From Ctena decussata (Eukaryota; Mollusca; Bivalvia; Lucinida; Lucinidae), in the NCBI GenBank assembly GCA_963989385.1, contig OZ022501.1, positions 89,016,979 through 89,080,978 on the forward strand: a DNA stretch of 64,000 nucleotides. Direction: 5' to 3'. Below are positions 45,428 through 53,913 of this stretch, piece by piece. The notes beneath the pieces are model-generated. The model ran no database searches and was not told the DNA's origin. It saw only the letters and a program-made list of their open reading frames with translations. Numbering within the stretch: the first letter of the stretch is position 1; every line of letters begins with the position of its first letter. The translations under genes were made by a program, and so were the position numbers.

Positions 45428-45665
45428 ATTTAATAGACAGGCGGAAGCCCCTTAACTCTTTGGGTTAAACGCTGCTCTGCTGAGCCAGCGGTTCCAGGTT
45501 CGATTCCCGTTGTAGTCGGAAATCACTTCATCCGTAAATTGGGTTCCTTTGCACACATCCTTTCGTTATGCCCCCCTCCACCCCACAACACACACACAAC
45601 CCCGCCATCGTCCTGATGTGACTAAAATACTCTTGAAAGGACGTAAATGTAGCAAGTCATCCATC
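45428..45665 (+). mobile_element. tRNA-derived SINE, plus orientation
   Basis: tRNA-like head AGCCCCTTAACTCTTTGGGT with box B GGTTCGATTCCCG (45496-45508), then a body with CCATCGTCCTGATGTGACTA and GGACGTAAATGTAGCAAGTC, and a short CATC-type end. The body matches the second SINE family, but the head differs from the copies at 44335 and 16928. Confidence 0.75.
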
Positions 45666-46341
45666 CATGTATTTCAAGGCCTTAATCCACTCATAGTTTT
45701 GCTGACAAATACCAAGGGGAATGTTAGATTTGTTTGAATTCTTCTGTAGTATCGTATCACCGTCATCACAAATTGGCATGTCCTTTCAGACAAACAATGT
45801 TGAAACAACATCGACTACCTCTGCTCGCTATTCGTCTGCAGGGAAATTGGGTTGATTGTCACTGCAGCTAATAACGAGTTGTCTGCATTGAGGTGAATAC
45901 CTAAGCTTTCGGGAAAACAACTCTGCCATTTTCACCCCCTCCCCACCACCTTATAGATTTGAGTCAACTATTATAGACAAGAGTTTGCTTTCTAAATACA
46001 AATTCTTTCACCCCAGAGTAGAGTAAACTCCATTTTGGGAAAAGGTCTTCATTATCTAGAAAAGTTAACAGGTCACAAAAGTTGCTTCCCTTCGCAAACG
46101 TAGTGGGAAAACATGCACTGTACCCATGCACCTAAAGCCAGTCATTTATTACAGATGTTCTGACCAGACTGTCATAGGCGGATCCAGGAATTTTGGATAG
46201 TGGTTTCAAATTTGCTGAAAGGGGGAGGGGGTGCGGGGGCGAGGGGTATTTTTTAAGACTGCCGGTTCCTATCAAACCGTTACTGTTCCTTATTGTCTAA
46301 CTAGTGTAACAACCCTGGTTAAGTATGTATAAACAAGGGCT

Positions 46342-46475
46342 TTTACGAAACGAAAAAAGCTGTTACGAAACGAAAACGAGTCATAGCTACCACACGACGT
46401 GATGACCAGGTCGTTCGGTAACTCTGACTCTTTTCCGTTTCGTAACAGCTCATTTTCGTTTCGAAACATCCTTTA
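46342..46475. repeat. Hairpin upstream of the Mab-21 gene, with IRF-core-like motifs
   Basis: Left arm: ACGAAACGAAAAAAGCTGTT, ACGAAACGAAAACGAG. Right arm: TTTTCCGTTTCGTAACAGCT, CATTTTCGTTTCGAAAC, its inverse. The motif AAACGAAA fits the IRF core AANNGAAA and occurs about three to four times. Either a short MITE or a regulatory element; the regulatory idea is speculative. Confidence 0.55.
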
Positions 46476-46793
46476 AACCCTACAGGTGTGGCAAATATGC
46501 ACAGTGAATTTGGATTTGCTGAGCAGTGTATAAACTGATTTGCTTCAACAGCCTCTATGTCTGATTCGCAATCTGAGCAGCATCTATAACATTACTCTAG
46601 ATTCATTCATAATTGATGCGTACAGGAAAGACTGTGATCGGACTGCGCGGATGCGCAGACCAATCTCAGTCTTTGCTGTCAATTGCATTTATCATGAATC
46701 ATCTTTTCACGTGATTCGGGACAAGAAGTGTTGGGGTTTTTTATAATTTACATTTCATGTCTAATTTCTGTTATTTTGTCTTTATACTAACAG

Positions 46794-48964
46794 GCAAGTT
46801 TGACATTCGTTCAGAATTTCCAGCCTACTATAAACCCTTATCCCGACGGCTGTACAAAGTACTGGACGATGTCGGCGCTTCCGCTGCAGTAAGAGACATG
46901 AATGTGAAAGTAATGACAACTCAAGAAATAATCATTTCGTTTTTTTTCGATACCAGCTTAACCATGGTTAGATCTCATCAAAGAACAGCATCAGGGTTAA
47001 ATCTACAAGGTTTCAATTATATATTTGGAAGCTCATTCGAAGGAACAACAACACCTGGTCTAGACTCTGATACGGACATTTTAGCTGTAGTGGAATTTTT
47101 ACCTGTGGTGACAAATATCTCAGAATCTCAACAGTACGAGGATTGCCTTCTCCTTATTCAGGACCACTACACACCACCTGGATATGCTAAACTACAAGAA
47201 GTATGGTACGGTGTGCCGCAGACTCGATCACTGTTTAGGATGGATCATGTAGATGCAGAAAATAGACTCGTTTTCTGTATACCTGATGAGACTCGGCCCC
47301 CTGGGACAATTTTACATGGCCCCGCATCAACAATTGAAAGGTCAGGCACGATGCCGGCCAAGGATATTGTACCTGCGTTGAGATGCAGTACGTGGCCTGA
47401 CTGTGCCTCGGAGTGGTTAACAAGAACACGACACTACAGCTATCCAACACAGGACCAAATTAACAAATGTAAAGACTTTGGCTTTTTCCTGGTTTACGTC
47501 GGCCATCCTAACAGCCGAGAAAAACATTTACAATGGAGAATATCGTTTTCACTGCAAGAGAGATTGTTGGTCATTAACTTTAATGCTGTCCAGTTGAAGT
47601 GCTACGTTCTCGCTAAAATGATAAAGAAAGAGTTTATACATAAAGCTCTGGGGGAAAAGTCTCTATCGTCATATCACCTTAAAACTTGTTTGTTTTACTT
47701 GATAGAAGAAACGCCTGCTGAGTTTTGGGTGGAGCGTAACTTGCTATATTGTCTTTGGCACATTCTTAAAAGGATGCTAATTTGGGTTGAAAGAGGAGAC
47801 TGTCCAAACTACTTTATTCCTGGAGAAAACATGTTTGAAGGGCGAATATCTGAGGAGATGCAACTGAAACTGTGTGATCTGTTACGACGAATTATTGATG
47901 CAGACTTTAAGTATTTGGTGACTATCACATCTGACCACCTTGGAATTAGGTACCAAGAGGCCCTTTACTCAGGAGTACTGGCTTCGAGATACCTTCCAGT
48001 TGGCAACTTCCACTGTAAAGGTAGTATGTATAATCTTGTACGTCAAGTATCGAGTTCTAGGCTCGATTTATTGTGCGACTACACAGAAAACCGACACAAT
48101 CAAGCAGCTGCTAAAGGACTATATGAGCTAAAATTAAGATTGCTCATGACTGAAAGAGTAACTGAACACACTGTTGAAGAAGTACGCCATGCAGTTTCTT
48201 TACTTGTACCTTATGTTGATATACAACTCATGTCACTGTTGGTAGTTCTAGCTAAACGTATGTCAAAAAGCAGAGCCTTCATAATCAACCTCCTCACAAG
48301 TGAGAAATGGCATGCACTCAGTTTAGAATCAGACATGTTCTCTTCCAAGCTAAAACAAGCATCTTTGCTGTGTATGCTGGAATATTATGAGATGTCATTA
48401 GAGGTACTTGATACATTACAAAACCAGATGACACAGGGAATATCAGTTTGCGACTGTTCCAAAAATCGTTTGCCAGATGTCTTACAATTAAAAATGCAAC
48501 TTTTGCCTTTAGCGGTGTCTTCATATGAAGAGGTTTTACATCAACACATGATACCATGTGTGGTATTTCTGCTTGCCGAACAACTTCTGACACCTCCAGC
48601 TCTTTGCTACGAAATGAATAGATCAGCTGATTCCCCGCCTGACAGCAAGAAATACTGGTATGACTGCGCAGTGGTTGATGGGAAAGTTCTGCTCTACTAC
48701 CTACTCTACCTGAATCACAGCCGTCTGGGTTTGGACGCAAACGCGTCAGCAGACATAGACAACATTCGGTGGCTAATTAGAACAGATGGTCTCCTAGGTC
48801 ACAGAGAAACAGCTTTAAACCTTCTTGGTTGGATATACAAGGAAAGAGGACTTGTCGACAGATCCCTGGAATGTTTTCGGAAGTCACTTACCATACTATC
48901 TTCACATAATGCAGCGACTCTTCATTTGCAGGACATATGTCGGAATAGAGCGCGAACATGTTAA
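46794..48964 (+). CDS. Mab-21/cGAS-like nucleotidyltransferase (large 3' exon)
   Basis: Proteins of this family (Mab-21, cGAS and cGAS-like receptors) use a nucleotidyltransferase core to make or bind nucleotides; catalytic members make cyclic dinucleotides that activate STING in innate immunity. The open frame begins at an ATG at 46757, but a polypyrimidine tract and CAG at 46791-46793 make an excellent 3' splice site. The true exon therefore probably starts at 46794, with its first two bases completing a split codon. In open-frame numbering: GSSFEG (91-96) is the GS motif; D105 and D107 (DSDTDIL) fit the catalytic pair; D203 (AKDIVPALRC) fits the third acid (cGAS has VDITLAL). CSTWPDCASEWLTRTR (210-225) and VGHPNS..LQWRISFS (248-265) are Mab-21 signatures, then NAVQLKCYVLAKMIKKE. 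No cGAS zinc thumb (H-C-C-C) is seen. The C-terminal third is helical, ending in a TPR-like segment (682-720). A poly(A) signal follows 39 nt after the stop. Upstream exon(s) not found. Confidence 0.9.
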
Positions 48965-49002
48965 ATGGAGAGACATTCACAAGCGTTGCTTACCCGAAGC
49001 AC

Positions 49003-49008
49003 AATAAA
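49003..49008 (+). promoter_or_regulatory. Poly(A) signal AATAAA
   Basis: Canonical hexamer 39 nt after the stop of the Mab-21-like exon. It supports this exon as the terminal one. Confidence 0.7.
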
Positions 49009-49199
49009 CGTTGTATCATCATCCCGTCATAGAAGAGATTTTTGCAAATAGTGTAGACCAAGATCAGACGCCACAGATCGGGATATCTCATCTTAGGCTA
49101 CACTTTTTGCAACAAACACGGGAATTTCGGAGAAACAAATAATCCTATGCAAAGCAGACACCACTTATCTTAAAAGAGCTGTACCTAAAGCCGATAGTC

Positions 49200-50000
49200 T
49201 CACTAATTAAGGGGAATTGGTAAACTTTAAGGGGAAGCAACTCTGCCATTGTCAGTTGTGTCAAATCTCATTCTTGGCTCGCTTTTAAATGGGGGTCAAA
49301 TCTTAAAAGAAAGAATTTGCTCCCGAAGGAGCAAATTCTTTCCTATAAAGGTAGGTTCCTGTACTTTGGAATGCATCATAATTTTGATGAACTTTCATCC
49401 AAGTTGTTGGAAAGCACTTAATAAAGGGAATTAATAAGTTTCAATAAAAAGTGTAAATCAAAAAAATATTAGAAAAGTTGTTTTGCAAGGGATTTCCTAA
49501 CTCTGCTTCGCACACCAGTGAGCGCTATTTTTAGTTCGCGCCAAATATAGATAATGCAGCTGATGTCATGCTGCATTGCATTTTGGGATAGTTTTAACCC
49601 ATCCGCCATGCCAGGACCTCTAGGAGAGCTCACGTCAAGGGAAAATTGACCTTTGGAGAATGGCATCAGAAATCTCGCACTTATAGACATAATAAACATA
49701 GTTAATTTTAGACTTGGAATTCCAACGAAAGAAAATAAACCAAAAGGAAAACGACTATTTTCTTCAACATCTGACGAGTTTCTCAGTAGCAACAAATTCA
49801 GAAAAATTAAAGAGTTCAATACTGCTCAGAAAAAGACGAAATTATTTTGTGGACATAGTTGAAATCGCTAGCCCAGGAACCTACCTTTAAGAGTAGACCT
49901 ATTTGGAAGGGCATTGTCATCATAGAAAGTAATGTAGAAGTCACAAAATTCGTAAAATAGCGGAAAAAACGGAAATATACCCATACATCTTAAATGTGAA
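49200..50000. repeat. Dispersed hairpin repeat split by the 49346-49890 element
   Basis: Left half: GGGGAAGCAACTCTGCCATT, hairpin GAATTTGCTCC/GGAGCAAATTC (49313-49341). Right half: AAGAGTAGACCTATTTGGAA, GTAATGTAGAAGTCACAAAA. In the uninterrupted copy (53395-53620) the hairpin runs straight into TTTAAGAGTAGACCTC, so the insertion site is inside TTTAA. Confidence 0.75.
49346..49890 (-). mobile_element. AAAGGTAGGTTCCTG-ended element, copy 2 (opposite orientation)
   Basis: AAAGGTAGGTTCCTGTACTT to CAGGAACCTACCTTTAA. Its 116-residue minus-strand frame (49469-49819) aligns with the frame in copy 1 (shared PFGLFSF, SARFLMPFSKGQF, ADGLKLSQNAMQHD, GVRSRVRKSLAKQL). No known domain. Confidence 0.8.
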
Positions 50001-50134
50001 CTACGGCTCGTGCTAAATCATATTTCAGACACATGCGGACAGCGCATGCTCAGACCGCTCCTTCTCACGTGCAGTCTGCTATAGACATAAACTGGACAAT
50101 GTTAAATCCAAATGCGAATAAGGCAAACATGTAA

Positions 50135-51282
50135 AGCCTGTTTCACATCAGCCGTGCGATTTTTTGCTCGTACGATTTTGGAGGTCATGGGTGCCGTAGA
50201 CAGATCGCAGACAAATTCGCAGAGTATCTGGGCGGGTCCACCGTGGTCTCAGAGATCGCAAGGCAGCCGTGCGATGTCCGTACGTCTGTCTCACGGGTCG
50301 CACGATTTTGCAGCTTGAAAGTAGGAAAAAATAAACAACATTTCGTACGGCTGCCGCAAGATGGCCGTGCAGCTGCCGTACGACTGCCGTGAGACGGTCG
50401 TAAGAATTTGTCAAAAATGTTGCGGGCACCGTACGACGAACAAGAATTCGCAAGGCTGTCTCACGAATGTCTTACGATGACCGTACGTTCATCGTACGAA
50501 TTCGCCTCGAGTGACGAATAAAATGCAAGAGCACCACCTGCAACCCTAATAGTTTCACCATCGATTGTCGACACCACATTGGATCCTGGTGGCTATCCCA
50601 CAGCAGCGTATTGTCCTTCTAAGAAGAAGTCTCCGTGATGAAAAAAAACGTCACGCCGCCATCCTGGCGCTGCTCATGCGAGCACGGCAAGCCGTAGAAG
50701 AGGACGAGAGAGGCGTTGGTGGAGCAAACCCTGGATCTGTTTCGCTGGGGGCATGTTTCTTCTCTGGAGTCTAGACTATGAGTACCGATCTACTTTTAAG
50801 GGAGACGCAAGTGACGCAACACTCGTAGGACTGTCGTGCGCCTGCCGTGCGGCTGTCATGCAACTGCCTTGCGACTTCCGCGATTGTCTTACGATTCGCA
50901 ACATTCTTGCAATAGCATTCTGTCAGGACGCACGACTGTCGTAAGATGCTCGTGCGGCAGTCTCGCGACCGTCGCAAGACAAACGCAAGAAATGATTGAC
51001 AGCAGCCCCGCCTGCAAACTTGCGAACTCCTGCAAAATCGTGAGTCAATCGTGCGGTTGTCTCAAGACTGTCGTGCGGCAGCCTTGCGGCGTCCACAGAT
51101 TGCCAAAAAATCGCAGAAATAATGTGCATGTTGAGAATTCAGTTTGCGACGTTGCGACGACCTTGCGACGTCTAAAATTCGTACGACGATCTTGCGGCTG
51201 CCGCACGAAACCCAGCGATTTTTGCCAGAAATGTGATCGCAGAGGGCCGTACGGCTGCCGTAAGGCTGATGTGAAACAGGCT
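50135..51282. mobile_element. PIF/Harbinger-type non-autonomous element with exact TAA duplication
   Basis: 19-bp perfect terminal inverted repeats AGCCTGTTTCACATCAGCC; flanked on both sides by TAA (50132-50134 and 51283-51285), the target duplication size and sequence typical of PIF/Harbinger. The interior is full of variants of CGTACGGCTGCCGT and CGTGCGGCTGTC in both orientations, continuing inward from the TIRs. A short frame at 50565-50774 contains KKRHAAILALLMRARQAVEE, which recalls the Arg-rich start of HARBI1-like transposases; the similarity is weak. No DDE domain is present, so the element needs transposase in trans. Confidence 0.88.
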
Positions 51283-51299
51283 TAACTGATCGCATAATC

Positions 51300-52125
51300 G
51301 CTCAGAGTATTATCAGTATGTGCAAACATAATGTCTCTTCAGACTGTTCGTACGACAGGGCTCACACTGGTCTGGCACTTATAGCTGGCAACGAATACAA
51401 CGTTCAGGAAACAGTGTGAGAATTGCTTTTTTTCTCTCATCGGAGTGATTTTGTTTAGTCTCATGGACCATACAACTTCCAATTCCTGAAGTAGGAATCA
51501 GAAGTTTTGCTGAATTGATTTGCATATAAATTAAATTCTTAAAAATAAAATAAAAGTTTCGGAACACAGCGTCCAATACATAAAAATTGGTGGAGAAACT
51601 TAATTTTTGCACCGTGTTAGTACGAGATGGAATGCGTTCGAAAAACTGGTCTGACTCAAAGGTCCAGTATTTCGAATGAAATTAAATATAAGAAAAAGAA
51701 CGAGTTTTAAAGTCAGAAAAATGTCGATGGCATGTACCTTGCTCCACATTGCCTGGTATGAATACCAGACCAGTATGATATTGTTAGTGATATCTTTTTG
51801 TTCAAGCAGTGAGTAAACTTGAGTTTTACGTCCTACCAACACATGGCTCATACGGAAACGGGACCTCGGTTCAAAGTCTCATCCGTAAGACCGGAGGAGC
51901 TGGGATCGAACCTGCGATCCTATACTACCGCCGTTCTCTGTTTAAACGGGATATAGAGGATAAAGAAATTTTAGAGAGAGGTTACCATTTGGATGAACGC
52001 ACAATTTCATATGTGAAGATATATTGGGTTATATATATTGGATAGAAAGTACATAGAGAATATCATGCTAGTTTCTTTTGATATCAAGTTTATCAGAAGA
52101 GGCCAGAAACAGCGTAGGAATGGCG
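51300..52125. other. Non-coding stretch with a SINE fragment
   Basis: No gene recognised. 51815-51935 carries GAGTTTTACGTCCTACCAAC and TGGGATCGAACCTGCGATCC (box-B-like, minus strand), a worn SINE head and body of the second family. Confidence 0.5.
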
Positions 52126-52129
52126 AGGC

Positions 52130-52500
52130 TTGCCGAGCCAGTCCGACGTGGTTCTTGTCGAGCCTGATAATTTGATATAAAAAAACACTTGCATGGTTTT
52201 CTATTTATCAAACATCATTAGAAGATTTAAAGGTGGCGTAAAGGGGAACAAGGAAACGTAACTTTGTTCGAACTTGCTGAAGTCGCTAATGTGTTGTGAT
52301 GTAAGTCGGTGACGCCATATAACCAATCGAACGTTCTTATCACGGCCAATATCAGTATATAAGCAAACATCTTCAGCCACTGCCTGATATCATTCGCGCA
52401 AGCACAGTTCTAAAGGGACGTGATTATGTTATCACCTCTGTTATCACGTGGAATTTGCAGCAGAAGCATGAGAAAAATGTCGCAAATGTTAATAGTTTAT
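52130..52500 (+). repeat. Dispersed promoter-like repeat, copy 2 (CCAAT, CCAAT, TATA)
   Basis: Homologous to 21960-22345. Contains CCAAT at 52323-52327 and 52346-52350 and TATATAAG at 52356-52363, a textbook pol II spacing, followed within about 60 nt by an ATG and an 83-residue frame (52420-52671) that I do not recognise. Confidence 0.65.
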
Positions 52501-52789
52501 TGCAAAAAATATAATAGTTTGAGCATGGAATACTTAACCTGCATGGATAGCGAACATGGAGAACGTACAAAGAGTGTAGAGTCTAGACACAGATCAGAGA
52601 CTGCAGCACACAGCGTCATTTTAGCTATGTTCCTTTCGTTTAGCATGTTGTATAGGGAGGACAATAACTAATGTTGTAAGAACCTGTAGTCCGATTTTTG
52701 AGCAATGAAAATATGTTTACACTATCAAAGGACTATATCGTTTTGAATTAGATACAGGACTCTCTGGGAAAATACCAAATCAGACACCT

Positions 52790-53037
52790 GGCCTCAAGGT
52801 TATAAAACTTTTTTTGTGCTCAACTTAGCTGAGCATGAAATTTTCTTTGCTGATAAATATGAAAATGCCGACTAATGTAGGCATTTTCATATTCATAAGC
52901 AGAGAAAATTTCATACTCAGCTAAACTGAGCAAGAAAACAATTTTTCTTATCAGTAACTAGCCAATTTATTAGCCGTTAAAAATTTATGCTTAGCTGAGT
53001 TGAGCATGAAAAAAAAAGTTTTATAATATTGGGGCCT
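52790..53037. mobile_element. GAGGTTATAAAAC MITE, long-stem type, copy 2
   Basis: GGCCTCAAGGTTATAAAACT to AAGTTTTATAATATTGGGGC. It shares the TTAGCTGAGCATGAAATTTT, TGAAAATGCCGACTAATG and inverse blocks with 13418-13642. Confidence 0.88.
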
Positions 53038-53394
53038 TTTCTGATAAAAACAGACCTGTCTGGATTATTAGGTAAACGAATAGATAGGCATTAATTTATT
53101 TTGTAAATTAGGAATATAAGAACGACTTCAAACCGCCACAACACATAAGGCAAGGCACCTTAAATATGTGCGAACAGCAATTACTTGGAACAGCCCGTGT
53201 ATTCGCATTGTCTGATCAGTGGCTTCCGTAGGGCGTCATCAACACTCTGTATATTATCATGAATCGAATAAGCTCAGGAATTGATGAAGAATTTGCAGTC
53301 TGACATGAGTGTTCATACATGCTGTAAAGTACGTTTTCTCATGACCTTACTTAAGAAAAGAGTGTCGAGATGTGTGTTACTTCCCTTGACCATT

Positions 53395-53700
53395 ATTGTT
53401 TTGGAAAGTAACTGTGCCATTCTCAGTTTTGCCTCCTTTTCAACGAGGTCTACTCTTTAAAAAGATTTGCTGCTCAAGGAGCAAATTCTTTTCTTTAAGA
53501 GTAGACCTCAATTTGAGGAGAAATTCTTTTCTTTAAGGATAGACCTCAATTTGGAAAGGCCTCGTTTTGAAAGGGCTTTGTCATCCAGGGAAGCAAACAG
53601 GAAGTCACTGTTCTTATATTCCTAATTTACAAGGGTTATTCCCCTTGTAACGATGGCGCAAAAATATTTACATGAAAATGCGGCAACTGAATTATAAAGG
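53395..53700. repeat. Dispersed hairpin repeat, uninterrupted copy
   Basis: GTAACTGTGCCATTCTCAGT, hairpin ATTTGCTGCTCAAGGAGCAAAT (53465-53487), then TTTAAGAGTAGACCTCAATT duplicated in tandem (53500 and 53536), and GAAGCAAACAGGAAGTCA, GATGGCGCAAAAATATTTAC. Confidence 0.7.
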
Positions 53701-53792
53701 GAAATAAAGTAAAGCAGCTATTGCCTGCTTTTGCAGAATAATTTCTTCTCTTACTGTATAATTTTTATACCATAGTTACACATTTTAAGCTC

Positions 53793-53860
53793 ATCTGAGC
53801 CGAAGGGTCCGGGGGCGCTTAAGAAAAAAAAAGTATTTTGTCCGTCCGTACGCCAGAGTT
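53793..53860. repeat. End fragment of a tandem-unit element
   Basis: AAGCTCATCTGAGCCGAAGG and TTTTGTCCGTCCGTACGCCA correspond, inverted, to the right end of the element at 23062-25084. Confidence 0.55.
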
Positions 53861-53913
53861 TTAAACGATTCCTCTTCACTGTGTTGGTTGTATCCGAATT
53901 ACTATCCTCGAAT

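Noticed and set aside
46540..46746. Plus-strand frame just upstream of the Mab-21-like exon, as a candidate first exon
   Set aside because: It includes a copy of the GATCGGACTGCGCGGATGCG dispersed repeat and has no Mab-21-like N-terminal residues.
46757..46793. The first 13 codons of the Mab-21-like open frame as the true N-terminus
   Set aside because: They coincide with a polypyrimidine tract and a CAG acceptor; the family homology begins after it.
50836..51285. 149-residue plus-strand frame and several antisense frames
   Set aside because: Lies in the CpG-rich subterminal repeats of the Harbinger-type element and uses the same repeat words on both strands.
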